This document shows positions 46,501 to 54,617 of a DNA stretch of 64,000 bases, in pieces. Position 1 is the first letter of the stretch, and every line of letters begins with the position of its first letter. Location of the stretch: assembly GCF_013283855.1 (NCBI RefSeq), contig NZ_CP054056.1, positions 1 to 64,000 of the forward strand, in the 5' to 3' direction. The stretch is from Aquiluna borgnonia (GTDB lineage: Bacteria; Actinomycetota; Actinomycetes; Actinomycetales; Microbacteriaceae). Made by a program: the position numbers and the translations under genes. Under the pieces are notes generated by a model, which was not told the DNA's origin, did not search any database, and saw only the letters and a list, made by a program, of their open reading frames with translations.

Positions 46501-47085
46501 GTGGCCGACAATTATCAGGTGAGCAATACCCCAGAGGAACTTGATGCCATCCCTTACCCGGATGAAGCTTTCAACACCTGGGGTGCGGCGGCGGTCGGTG
46601 TTGACCCGTTAGCTGCGAGTTTTACCTCGGTGCCCTACCAGCCGGTGCGACCCCACGTTCCTTTTTATCGCTTTTTCGCCTACCCAGACATTTTGGACTT
46701 GAGAAAAGCCGGCTATGAGGTGGATCGTTTTATCCCATTATTTGATCAGCTGGAAAATGTCCGCTATCGCGAGGCGCTGGCGCTCTCTTCAATGCTGCAC
46801 CACCCAAACCCCATGACCCCTTGGAACCCGCGGCGAGCTAAGGAGCTTGAACTAGAGGTTAGAAGTCAGCTTCACGAGCACGGCGTTGGGGAGATTCCAA
46901 CATTCCTGAGAAGGTTTTTGGGAAAAGCTTTTCCGAGCGACACCATCAGCTACCTAACGGTGGATTTAATCAACGTATTTTTCTGGGCGGCGATGGCCGA
47001 GTTGGCCGATGATTTGGCCTGGCGCAACCCAAACCTTTCGTGGAAAGCCGAATACCTGCGCTTCCCAGTGCGCACCCTTAGCTAA
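46501..47085 (+). CDS. Hypothetical protein, 194 aa
   Basis: A soluble, aromatic-rich protein, with YPDEAFNTWGAAAVGVDPL near the N terminus and HHPNPMTPWNPRRAKELELEV in the middle. No domain recognised. GTG 46501 lacks a clear ribosome site. It lies between the HIRAN-like gene (divergent) and the ion channel. Confidence 0.65.
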   Translation: MADNYQVSNTPEELDAIPYPDEAFNTWGAAAVGVDPLAASFTSVPYQPVRPHVPFYRFFAYPDILDLRKAGYEVDRFIPLFDQLENVRYREALALSSMLHHPNPMTPWNPRRAKELELEVRSQLHEHGVGEIPTFLRRFLGKAFPSDTISYLTVDLINVFFWAAMAELADDLAWRNPNLSWKAEYLRFPVRTLS

Positions 47086-47094
47086 CATGCTTGA

Positions 47095-47799
47095 GTGACC
47101 AAACCCGAGGGAGGGTTCGTGGAGAAGTTTCGCAAGCAGCTGGATGTCTTTTTTGAAAAGGTCGAATACCCATACATGATCCTGGGATTTGCCTACCTGG
47201 GCATCTTCTCGGTGCAGGTATTGGCGCAGCCTCCAAAGCAGATTTACGATGCGCTCGAGGGGGCCTCGGATGTCATTTACTGGATCTTTGCAATTGATGT
47301 TCTGCTCAGGGCGCTTTACCTGGGAAAGGGGTTTTTCACCTTCGCCGGAATCATTGGTTTTGTGAAGCAAAACTGGCTGGGTCTGGCATCGCTGCTGCTT
47401 CCAGCCTTCCGCGCGCTCAGAGTCTTGCGTGTACTGATTGTGCTGCGAGGGCTAAAGCCCTTTATGGCAAACCGAGCCAGCAAGGTTGGGTTAGTGGTTG
47501 GTGTAACACTGCCGATCCTTGTTTACACCTCGGCGATTTCCGTGCTCGAGGCTGAGCGCGGAGTTGAAGGAGCAAATATCCAAAACTTCCCAGATGCGCT
47601 CTGGTGGGCTCTTGCTTCGGTAACCACGGTTGGTTACGGAGACCGATTCCCGGTCACCGAGGATGGCCGCTACATCGCCACCATCTTGATGCTGGTCGGC
47701 ATCGGGCTGTTTTCCTCACTCACCGCTCTGTTGGCGGCTTGGGTGCTGGGCGAAAACCAAAAGCGCGAGGAAGAGAAAAAGCAGGCTGACGCCAACTAG
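47095..47799 (+). CDS. Voltage-gated-type potassium channel
   Basis: A 234-residue six-helix-like ion channel. A charged S4-like helix (FRALRVLRVLIVLRGLK, about 105-121) precedes the pore helix and selectivity filter TVGYGD (178-183) and a final helix, then a charged cytoplasmic tail. The start GTG 47095 is uncertain; GTG 47119 follows GAGGGAGGG more closely. Its end overlaps the opposing mutT gene by 4 bp. Confidence 0.92.
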   Translation: MTKPEGGFVEKFRKQLDVFFEKVEYPYMILGFAYLGIFSVQVLAQPPKQIYDALEGASDVIYWIFAIDVLLRALYLGKGFFTFAGIIGFVKQNWLGLASLLLPAFRALRVLRVLIVLRGLKPFMANRASKVGLVVGVTLPILVYTSAISVLEAERGVEGANIQNFPDALWWALASVTTVGYGDRFPVTEDGRYIATILMLVGIGLFSSLTALLAAWVLGENQKREEEKKQADAN

Positions 47800-48179
47800 C
47801 AAAACGGAATCAAAATCCGTTTGAGAGCTGGCAGGTCAGGTTCCGCCCAATCCAGTTTTGAAAGCTCTTGCTCCTGAACCCAGGCCAGTTCCGAGTGATC
47901 GGTGGAGTGAGCGGGCTTTTTGTCCATCAGTTCACACACAAAGCAAACCAGCTCGATTTCTCCGGTGACGCTGCGATCAAATTGGCGAATGACTTTGATT
48001 GTGACCCCGAGCTCCTCTTGGATCTCCCGGACTATTGCTGCATCAAGCTCTTCGCCCACCTCGGGCTTGCCGCCAGGAAATTCCCACTTACCCGGAGCCG
48101 ATTTCCAATCGCCACGCTTGGCACACAGGTAGCGGCCGGCCTCATCTTGAATGATGGCTGCGGTCACCAAAAGTGTCAT
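47796..48179 (-). CDS. mutT: NUDIX hydrolase (MutT-like)
   Basis: A 127-residue hydrolase with the complete Nudix box GGKPEVGEELDAAIVREIQEELG (about 37-59; read as GX5EX7REUXEEXGU) and a preceding KWEFPGG. MutT-like enzymes remove 8-oxo-dGTP. The substrate is inferred from similarity. Confidence 0.88.
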   Translation of the reverse strand: MTLLVTAAIIQDEAGRYLCAKRGDWKSAPGKWEFPGGKPEVGEELDAAIVREIQEELGVTIKVIRQFDRSVTGEIELVCFVCELMDKKPAHSTDHSELAWVQEQELSKLDWAEPDLPALKRILIPFC

Positions 48180-48214
48180 GGGGCCAGAATAGCCTGAGGA
48201 ACGAGGGGGTTTTG

Positions 48215-48319
48215 ATGGAGCTTTGCTCGGTTTGCCTGCAGTTCTTTTTTGACTGTGAGTGTGAATTCTGTGAGTGCGTGATTAAGAAGTCAACGTTTGG
48301 GACTACTGAGGAAGATTAG
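48215..48319 (+). CDS. Cysteine-rich microprotein, 34 aa
   Basis: A short frame from ATG 48215 to TAG 48319, preceded by GAGGGGG at 48203-48209, a good ribosome site with 5-bp spacing. The product has six cysteines at 4, 7, 14, 16, 19 and 21 (CxxC, then CxCxxCxC) with acidic residues around them, and a polar tail. The pattern suggests a metal-binding peptide (zinc or copper). It lies between divergent mutT and the convergent GPx-like gene, whose 3' end it overlaps by 17 bp. No family recognised. Confidence 0.55.
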   Translation: MELCSVCLQFFFDCECEFCECVIKKSTFGTTEED

Positions 48320-48785
48320 CTTCGATCAGCTCAACAATTGACTCGTCGTCTGGTCTAACCGTTGGGCGGAAACGGTGAATCTCACCCTTTGGGGTAACCA
48401 GGTACTTCTCAAAGTTCCAAAGCACTGGACCGGCCATGCCCTTGTTGTCCTTGGTGGTGACCAGCTGCTTGTAGAGGGGGTGGCGCTTGCGCCCGTTGAC
48501 ATCGGTCTTCTCGAGCATTGGGAAGGTGACTCCCCAGGTGGTGGAGCAGTACTCGCCAATTGCTTCGCTGTCTTTAAGCTCCTGCATGAACGATCCGGAC
48601 GGAACTCCCAATACGGTGAAGCCCTTGGGCGAGTACTTCTTGTGCAGCTCCTCGAGTTGCTCGTACTGCGGGGCCAGCCCGCATCGCGACGCTACGTTCA
48701 CGATCATCATTAGCTTTCCCTGAAAATCGCTTAGGTTGCGGGTGGAACCATCAAGCATGGTCAGTGGCACGTTGTAATCAAGCAT
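48303..48785 (-). CDS. Glutathione-peroxidase-family protein
   Basis: A 160-residue thioredoxin-fold peroxidase. The peroxidatic cysteine is in NVASRCGL (C35) and the Trp-Asn pair in VLWNFEKYLV (about 125-126). The usual NQF of the catalytic loop reads GSF here (VPSGSFMQEL, 61-70), so the family's catalytic Gln is replaced by Ser65. It could use thioredoxin rather than glutathione, which Actinobacteria lack. Activity may be altered. Confidence 0.87.
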   Translation of the reverse strand: MLDYNVPLTMLDGSTRNLSDFQGKLMMIVNVASRCGLAPQYEQLEELHKKYSPKGFTVLGVPSGSFMQELKDSEAIGEYCSTTWGVTFPMLEKTDVNGRKRHPLYKQLVTTKDNKGMAGPVLWNFEKYLVTPKGEIHRFRPTVRPDDESIVELIEANLPQ

Positions 48786-48818
48786 GCTGTTCAGAACAAC
48801 GAACTAGCCAAAAGAATT

Positions 48819-49466
48819 TCAGCGCGAGGCGAGCACCTTCAGTGCCGCAAGCCTTGCGCCCAGAACAATAAAGCCCAGCGCAATAAAACTGACCGCAATC
48901 ATGAGGATGTAGCTGACCATCGAGGGGATTCCGCCCTCACTCCCGGGGTTAATGAACCAGTAGGGCCACCAGCCATCGCTCAGACCTCTCATGATTGACA
49001 GCCCAAGCCAGGTGAGCGGATAAACCACAACCCACCATGCCTTTTTCCAACTTGGCTTGTGACCCTGAATCGAGATCAGGTAGTCCACAACCAGGGCAAT
49101 TGGTGCGTAGGTGTGAATCACGAGATTTGGTAGGACTGGCCAGACGTAACCGATGTCCCTCGGGTCTGCGGCGGCATCTCCCAATAGTGCGTGGTAGACC
49201 ACTCCCACGATGATCATGCTCACCACCGCAACCAACCTCAGGGTGTGAAGCCGTGCCGACTCGTCTTTGCCCTGCAGCAGCGTTAGACCGCTGATGGTCA
49301 TCACTAGACCGGCCAGAATCGAGGAGTCAATCGAGAAGTAAGCAAAGTACTCAAAGGGACGGAACAGGTTGTTCGCCATTCGGTCCGAGACCTGCCACAG
49401 CACGCTGCCCAGCAGCGCTAAACCAACGAACAATCTGAAACTGCCGAATACACCCTTGTATAGCAA
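48819..49466 (-). CDS. Pr6Pr-family membrane protein
   Basis: A 215-residue membrane protein with about six hydrophobic helices and the family stretch PFEYFAYFSIDSSILAGLVM. Similar actinobacterial proteins are called Pr6Pr. No activity is known. Start TTG 49466 follows AGGAG. The alpha/beta hydrolase gene is just upstream, with an 8-bp gap. Confidence 0.78.
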   Translation of the reverse strand: MLYKGVFGSFRLFVGLALLGSVLWQVSDRMANNLFRPFEYFAYFSIDSSILAGLVMTISGLTLLQGKDESARLHTLRLVAVVSMIIVGVVYHALLGDAAADPRDIGYVWPVLPNLVIHTYAPIALVVDYLISIQGHKPSWKKAWWVVVYPLTWLGLSIMRGLSDGWWPYWFINPGSEGGIPSMVSYILMIAVSFIALGFIVLGARLAALKVLASR

Positions 49467-49474
49467 CTGAACTC

Positions 49475-50440
49475 CTAATTCTCTGCGGTAAAGCTAAGCA
49501 CGCTTTTTAGAAACTGCTGCGGTTGTTCCTCGTGTGGCAGGTGACCGCACTCAGAGATAACCACCGGCTTCAGTCCGAGCTCTGCGGCCAATCTCAATGA
49601 ATCCTCGGTTGCCACGATGGTGTCGTTGTCACCGGTCAGCACCAGCGTCTTGGTTTTAAGGGCCGCCAACCTACTGGCTACATCGAGCCTGCGGTCCGCT
49701 CGGTTGAACTCCCAGAACGCCCGCTCCCACCCCACCACCTTCAGTGGCTGGGTGTAGTGGGCGAGGGTTTGCTCGGTGATTTTGTTTTGATCAAAGTAGC
49801 TCTGGTTCAAAATCTCTAGGCCGCTGGTGGCAATTGTGGAGACTAGAGCGGGTCCGAGGTGATTCAGCTGCGGAATGAAATAAAGCCAATTTAGCCAGGT
49901 GGGCGTCCCGCCGCTTGAGTAGATAGCGGCATCCTCCAGAACCAGGTAGTCAACCCTCTCGGGGTGCTCTAAGGCATATGCGGCTGCAATCTGTCCACCG
50001 GCCGAGTGGCCCACTAAAACCACCTGCTGGTTTTGATTGAAGCGATCAATGATCCCATCCAGCACCTCCAATGAGGCTTTAGCCGAGTATGGGTTGGTTC
50101 CACTGAAGCTCTCTGGTCGCTCGCTGAATCCAAAAGCAGCGCGGTCATAAGCCACCACCTCACCAACCGCTGCAAGTTCATCTAGAACCGGCAGGTAACT
50201 CAGTGCACTCGCCCCAAAGCCGTGCAGCAGAATGAAGAGCTGTTTAGCCTTTGGGTCCCCGGCACTGACCAGGTGAACTTCGTTTCCGGCGATCTCAACA
50301 AACTGGCTGCGCTCGCCCCAAACTTCTTTAGCTGCCTCCCGATTGGTCAGGGTTCCAGAGCTGTTTACCGGCACCAGAAATGGGACCACCAGCAGCACGC
50401 CTAGAATCAAGGCTGAGACAGTGAGGACTTTGCGCTTCAT
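49475..50440 (-). CDS. Alpha/beta hydrolase, membrane-anchored
   Basis: A 321-residue alpha/beta-fold hydrolase with an N-terminal signal/anchor helix (about 5-24). The oxyanion loop is LLHGFGASA, the nucleophile elbow GHSAGG (Ser about 145), the acid probably GDND, and the His in ECGHLPHEEQ near the C terminus. The substrate is unknown; the sequence resembles haloperoxidase-like/epoxide-hydrolase relatives. It is co-directional with the Pr6Pr gene. Confidence 0.87.
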   Translation of the reverse strand: MKRKVLTVSALILGVLLVVPFLVPVNSSGTLTNREAAKEVWGERSQFVEIAGNEVHLVSAGDPKAKQLFILLHGFGASALSYLPVLDELAAVGEVVAYDRAAFGFSERPESFSGTNPYSAKASLEVLDGIIDRFNQNQQVVLVGHSAGGQIAAAYALEHPERVDYLVLEDAAIYSSGGTPTWLNWLYFIPQLNHLGPALVSTIATSGLEILNQSYFDQNKITEQTLAHYTQPLKVVGWERAFWEFNRADRRLDVASRLAALKTKTLVLTGDNDTIVATEDSLRLAAELGLKPVVISECGHLPHEEQPQQFLKSVLSFTAEN

Positions 50441-50492
50441 GATGCAAGTTAACTCTCAATAGCTGAAATTTCGTTCAAACCAGGGAGATTCA

Positions 50493-51536
50493 ATGCCTAC
50501 CACCGCTTCACTTGTGACAAACGCTCCGGGAGCCCCATTCACCAAGCAGCAGATGCCGCTCCGGGAACTCGGCCCAGACTCGGTAGCCATTCGCATTCTC
50601 TACTCCGGCATCTGCCACTCAGATATTCACCAGGCCAGAGACGAGTGGTTTGAGGGAATATTCCCAATGGTCCCAGGTCACGAGATTGTCGGAGATGTAA
50701 CGGCTGTTGGCGCCGCAGTAGAGCGCTTCAAGGTTGGAGACAGAGTTGGTGTGGGAACATTCGTCGACTCCTGCCGCGAGTGCGAGTACTGCCTGGTTGG
50801 CCGCGAGAACTACTGCCTGAAGGGCAATGTCCAGACCTACAACGGTCGTCACTACGACGAGAGCCCAAGCTTTGGCGGTTACGCCCAAGACATCGTGGTG
50901 GATCAAAACTACGTGCTGAGTGTGCCAGCGAATCTGGACCCGGCAGCAGCCGCGCCACTGCTCTGTGCCGGAATCACTCTGTGGTCGCCACTAAAGCACT
51001 GGAAGGTTGGCCCGGGCATGAGGGTGGCAATCCTGGGGCTTGGCGGCCTCGGACACATGGGCGTCAAGTTCTCCGCAGCCCTCGGTGCCGAGACCTATGT
51101 CCTTGGCCACTCTCCAGCGAAGGCGCAGGATGCCAAGGAATTTGGTGCGGTTGAATACCTAGTAACTGACCAGGTGTTTGAGACCCACAAGAACTTCTTC
51201 GATGTGATCGTGAACACCACCAGTGCGGATCTAAATGTGGACGGTCTGCTGAGCCTGCTGCGAGTTGGCGGATCGCTGTTGAATGTTGGACTACCTGGCA
51301 GCAGCCAAACCTACGACCCATTCAGTTTGGTTACCGGCTTGAAATCAATCGCGGGTGCAAACACCGGCGGCATTGCGGACACCCAGCAGATGTTGGATTT
51401 CTGCGGTGAGCACAACATCGTTTCCACTATCGAGCTGCTAGATGCCTCAGACCCGAGCACCATCGACCACGCCTACCAGCGAGTGGTTGGATCCGATGTC
51501 CGCTACCGCTTTGTGATTGACGCCAAGACCATTTAG
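50493..51536 (+). CDS. Zinc-dependent alcohol dehydrogenase (NAD(P)-dependent)
   Basis: A 347-residue medium-chain dehydrogenase of the cinnamyl-alcohol/YahK-type group. It has the catalytic zinc motif GICHSDIHQ (C39) and GHEIVGDVTAVG, the structural-zinc cysteines in CRECEYCLVGRENYC, and the Rossmann GLGGLGHMG (about 178-186). It reduces aldehydes or oxidises alcohols; the substrate is unknown. GGGAG precedes ATG 50493. Confidence 0.92.
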   Translation: MPTTASLVTNAPGAPFTKQQMPLRELGPDSVAIRILYSGICHSDIHQARDEWFEGIFPMVPGHEIVGDVTAVGAAVERFKVGDRVGVGTFVDSCRECEYCLVGRENYCLKGNVQTYNGRHYDESPSFGGYAQDIVVDQNYVLSVPANLDPAAAAPLLCAGITLWSPLKHWKVGPGMRVAILGLGGLGHMGVKFSAALGAETYVLGHSPAKAQDAKEFGAVEYLVTDQVFETHKNFFDVIVNTTSADLNVDGLLSLLRVGGSLLNVGLPGSSQTYDPFSLVTGLKSIAGANTGGIADTQQMLDFCGEHNIVSTIELLDASDPSTIDHAYQRVVGSDVRYRFVIDAKTI

Positions 51537-51539
51537 GGC

Positions 51540-51548
51540 TGTGGATAA
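51540..51548 (-). other. Perfect DnaA box outside oriC
   Basis: TGTGGATAA (reverse of TTATCCACA) three bases after the ADH stop codon, in the 100-bp gap before a toxin-antitoxin pair. Confidence 0.4.
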
Positions 51549-51578
51549 TGCCCAGGGTATTTGCTCCTAATTTGCTAG

Positions 51579-51595
51579 CTTGACTTGCGGTCAAG
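51579..51595. promoter_or_regulatory. Operator-like inverted repeat upstream of TA module 2
   Basis: CTTGAC (51579-51584), 5-bp spacer, GTCAAG (51590-51595). The left arm overlaps a possible -35 box (TTGACT). A second, shorter repeat AACTT/AAGTT follows at about 51607-51619. Likely autoregulation of the antitoxin gene. Confidence 0.45.
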
Positions 51596-51636
51596 AACTC
51601 TTGGCTAACTTAACTAAGTTGACCTAAACTCAAGGG

Positions 51637-51876
51637 GTGAAGCACAGAGTGAGCATTTTTGACGCCAAAACAAATCTGTCCAAGCTAATTGAGCTTGTCA
51701 TTTCAGGTGAGCAGGTTGAGATTACTAATCGAGGCAGAGTTGTGGCGGAACTTATTGCGGCAACTGGCAAAAGACAAGTCGGCTACGGAGTGCTTGCCGG
51801 TGACCTTGAAGAATTTGATTGGCAGCTGGCCGACGCGGAATTCAACGCAACCATCAATCCCACAAAATTCGAATGA
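51637..51876 (+). CDS. Phd/YefM-family antitoxin
   Basis: A 79-residue antitoxin with VSIFDAKTNLSKLIELVISGEQVEITNRGR, read as the family N terminus (about 5-34; split motif), and a C-terminal acidic tail. The start is GTG 51637; the ribosome site AAGGGG abuts it closely, so GTG 51649 is possible. The stop overlaps the PIN toxin start (ATGA). Confidence 0.83.
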   Translation: MKHRVSIFDAKTNLSKLIELVISGEQVEITNRGRVVAELIAATGKRQVGYGVLAGDLEEFDWQLADAEFNATINPTKFE

Positions 51877-52256
51877 TTCTGCTCGACACGCAAACTCTTG
51901 TCTGGTACCTCACCGCCGATAGGCGGTTGGGTCCAAAAGCAACCAAAAAACTAATTGGGTCCGAAAATCTTTATTTCTCTACTTTGAGCATCTTGGAGTA
52001 TGAAATCAAGCTTTTCGACCGCTCACTGGGAGGCCAGCAAAAAGTTCTAAGTGCCGCTAACGAAGCGGGAATGTTGGAGCTGAAACCAAGTGGTGAGGAA
52101 CTCCAACGGGCATTGGACTTTCCTGCCTTGAGTAAGCACGATCCTTTTGATCGGGCTTTGGTCATGCAGGCTTCTTGGCACAATGCCCAGCTATATACTT
52201 CGGATGCAAAGCTGTTATCCCTGAATTTATCTTGGATAGTTGATTCACAATTGTGA
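51873..52256 (+). CDS. PIN-domain toxin
   Basis: A 127-residue PIN nuclease: MILLDTQTLVWYL (D5), LEYEIKLFD (E about 44), LSKHDPFDRALVMQA (D residues near 90-93) and TSDAKL (about 111). It pairs with the upstream antitoxin (4-bp overlap). ATG 51873 is chosen from the overlap. Its end overlaps the possible GTG start of the aldo/keto reductase. Confidence 0.85.
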   Translation: MILLDTQTLVWYLTADRRLGPKATKKLIGSENLYFSTLSILEYEIKLFDRSLGGQQKVLSAANEAGMLELKPSGEELQRALDFPALSKHDPFDRALVMQASWHNAQLYTSDAKLLSLNLSWIVDSQL

Positions 52257-52264
52257 GGGAGCGT

Positions 52265-53221
52265 ATGAAAATCAAGCGACTTGGGCACCGTGAGGTGTCT
52301 GGCATTGGCATCGGTTGCATGAATGTCTCGTGGATTTGGTCCAATGGTGCGGCGCTGGATCCGGTGCGCCGATATGACTCGGCAATCCCCGCAATCCACG
52401 CAGCCCTTGATGCGGGCATCACGCTGCTGGATACCGCCGATATTTACGCCCCCACCTGGGACGCATTTGGCCACAACGAGATCTTTGTCGCAGAAGCCCT
52501 CAGAACCTGGTCTGGAACCAAAGAGCAAAAAGAAAAAGTGGTCATTGCGACCAAGGCCGGCATCACCAGGCAGCCAGGAGAAAAGTGGGGCAGGAACGCC
52601 TCCCTGGATTACTTGCTTAGAGCAGCTGAGGCATCAGCCGGCAGGTTAGGTGTAACCAAAATTGATCTTTGGCAACACCACAGACTTGACCCGGCTTTGA
52701 GTTTTGAGCAGCAGGTTGAAAACATCGGTGTGCTCAGAGAGCGTGGGATTGTTGACCAGATCGGTGTCTCCAACTACGACGCTAAGCAGCTAAGAATTGC
52801 CATCGATATGCTGGGCGGCCCCAATCAGGGCGGTATCGTCTCAATTCAAAATGAATTCAGCCCCCGCTACCGCTATGACCTCGATGTCCTAGCGCTTTGC
52901 GAGGAATACGGCATTGTCTTCTTGCCGTGGTCACCTCTTGGCGGAGTGAGAACCAAATCCGAGATTGCCAACCAGAGTGTCTTCGAGGAACTGGCCCCAA
53001 GTTACAAAGCCTCACCCTTTGCCCTGGCTCTAGCCTGGGAAATGCGGACATCGGATTCGGTCCTGCCCATCCCTGGTGCAACTCGGGTAGAGAGCATCAT
53101 GGACTGCATTTCGGCTCTTGAAATTGAGCTCACGGACCAGGATTTTGAACGCATCAACCAGAATCTGCCGGAGCAAGCCGAATACTCATCGGAGCTGGAA
53201 CCAAAGCCCAGTCACCGCTAA
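52265..53221 (+). CDS. Aldo/keto reductase
   Basis: A 318-residue NADPH-dependent TIM-barrel reductase. Family motifs are IGIGCMNVSW, LLDTADIYAP (Asp and Tyr of the tetrad), VVIATKAGI (Lys) and LWQHHRLDP (His), followed by IGVSNYDAKQL and LPIPGATR near the C terminus. The ribosome site GAGGGAG points to ATG 52265 (GTG 52253 is possible). The substrate is unknown. Confidence 0.9.
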   Translation: MKIKRLGHREVSGIGIGCMNVSWIWSNGAALDPVRRYDSAIPAIHAALDAGITLLDTADIYAPTWDAFGHNEIFVAEALRTWSGTKEQKEKVVIATKAGITRQPGEKWGRNASLDYLLRAAEASAGRLGVTKIDLWQHHRLDPALSFEQQVENIGVLRERGIVDQIGVSNYDAKQLRIAIDMLGGPNQGGIVSIQNEFSPRYRYDLDVLALCEEYGIVFLPWSPLGGVRTKSEIANQSVFEELAPSYKASPFALALAWEMRTSDSVLPIPGATRVESIMDCISALEIELTDQDFERINQNLPEQAEYSSELEPKPSHR

Positions 53222-53773
53222 CTACTCTTTGTAGAGCTCAGATTTTTTGAGGATTCTCGCTTCAGATTTGTGGCGATCTCCGATGAAGTCCATCACGGCA
53301 AACAGCACACCCGAGATCACGAACACCAGGTGAATCGCAACGCGCCAAACTGTGCCCTCGCCCACCTCTTCAACGCCATTGAGCGAGATAAAGTCCTTGA
53401 GCAGTTCAATCACGGAAATTGCCACGAGTGAGCCGATGAGTTTCATCTTTAACCCGGAGAAGTCGATGGTGCCCATCCAGTGTGGGCGGTCGACCGACTC
53501 GTGCGCCTCGTCAATCCTTGAGACAAAGTTCTCGTAGCCAGCAAAAATCACAATCAGAATCAGGTTCGCGAGCAGCACCAGGTCCAAAAGCGCCAGTAGG
53601 TCCAGCACGAAGTCATGACCATCGCCCATGAAAGTGTGGGAGACGAGCTTTATGAACTCCACGCCAAAGCGATAGATCACCAGGACCAGCACTCCAACCA
53701 AACCCAGGTAGAGCGGAGCTAGCAGCCAACGAGCCTGGAACAGCACTTTTTCAAGAGCGTGAGAAATCTTCAT
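53222..53773 (-). CDS. UPF0114 (YqhA-like) membrane protein
   Basis: A 183-residue membrane protein with about four hydrophobic helices and the family pattern ALEKVLFQARWLLAPLYLGLV at the N terminus and KLIGSLVAISVIELLKDF. UPF0114 function is not known to me. ATG 53773 is chosen from the family N terminus. It ends directly against the AKR stop, tail to tail. Confidence 0.85.
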   Translation of the reverse strand: MKISHALEKVLFQARWLLAPLYLGLVGVLVLVIYRFGVEFIKLVSHTFMGDGHDFVLDLLALLDLVLLANLILIVIFAGYENFVSRIDEAHESVDRPHWMGTIDFSGLKMKLIGSLVAISVIELLKDFISLNGVEEVGEGTVWRVAIHLVFVISGVLFAVMDFIGDRHKSEARILKKSELYKE

Positions 53774-53889
53774 CCCACTATCTAAACACCATTGGGTAAA
53801 TAATCCATGCCCCAAGGTTTTCCACAGCTCCAGAGAAGCAGAACCCCCACAGCTTTGGAGTCAGCAAAATTTGATTGGAAACGAGCAAG

Positions 53890-53904
53890 CAAAGTGCTAC
53901 TTTG
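53890..53904. promoter_or_regulatory. Operator-like palindrome upstream of TA module 3
   Basis: CAAAGT (53890-53895), spacer GCT, ACTTTG (53899-53904), ending 6 bp before the antitoxin ATG. A likely site for antitoxin-mediated autorepression. Confidence 0.5.
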
Positions 53905-53910
53905 TAGAAC

Positions 53911-54195
53911 ATGGAGAAAAGTGTGGGCATCAGAGAGCTGAAGCAAAACCCCTCTGCGGTTTTGTCACAGGTCAAAGCTGGCGAGGAAATTGTCATAACC
54001 GAGCGCGGTAAGCCGGTGGCTCGACTATCGCCAATCCGAAAGAGCTTCCTCGAGGAGCTGGTCGACTCCGGTCGGGTGAAATTGCCTAAGCAGCCTTCGA
54101 GTGCCGTGTTAGCCCAGATCAATCCGACTGAGCTTCCCCTTGGGGCACCAACCGTGCTCGAGTCCCTCGAGCAGTTGCGGCGGGATCGGCTTTGA
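53911..54195 (+). CDS. Phd/YefM-family antitoxin
   Basis: A 94-residue antitoxin with the N-terminal SVGIRELKQNPSAVLSQVKA and EEIVITERGKPVARL segments of the family and a C-terminal Leu/Arg-rich helix (LESLEQLRRDRL) that should bind the toxin. Its stop overlaps the PIN toxin start (TTGA). Confidence 0.88.
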   Translation: MEKSVGIRELKQNPSAVLSQVKAGEEIVITERGKPVARLSPIRKSFLEELVDSGRVKLPKQPSSAVLAQINPTELPLGAPTVLESLEQLRRDRL

Positions 54196-54590
54196 AGCTC
54201 CTCTATGTTGAGTCCTCGGCAATCCTCAAACTTTTCAAGTTAGAAGCCGAGACCAGCGCTGTGTCTGATTTCCTAGCCCAGGTTGAAGGACCACTTCTAA
54301 CCAGCGAACTCTCACAGCTGGAGGTAATTGGGAACCTTCAGAAATTTGGAATTGAAACCAATCTCGCGAGGTCACTCTTTAGAACCATGCTGCTAATTCC
54401 GGTTGAATCGCACATTATTCAAAGTGCTAGCGATGCCATGCTTTTGGGAGTGGGTGCTCTTGATTCAATTCACCTTGCAACCGCCAGAGCGCTCTCGGAG
54501 GATCTCGAGGGTTTTGTGACCTATGACCTTAGGCTCGCAGGTGCCGTGAGCTCAGCCGGCATCCCGGTCATCTCACCCGGGAAAAACTAG
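54192..54590 (+). CDS. vapC: PIN-domain toxin (VapC-like)
   Basis: A 132-residue PIN ribonuclease: YVESSAILKLF near the N terminus (E7 where other PIN proteins have Asp), SQLEVIGNL (E about 43), GALDSIHLATARAL (D about 95) and FVTYDLRLA (D about 115). TTG 54192 start overlaps the antitoxin stop. The substitution of the first Asp by Glu is seen in many actinobacterial VapC proteins. Confidence 0.87.
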   Translation: MKLLYVESSAILKLFKLEAETSAVSDFLAQVEGPLLTSELSQLEVIGNLQKFGIETNLARSLFRTMLLIPVESHIIQSASDAMLLGVGALDSIHLATARALSEDLEGFVTYDLRLAGAVSSAGIPVISPGKN

Positions 54591-54617
54591 AACTCCGGAA
54601 CTAGGTTTGGGAGCCTA

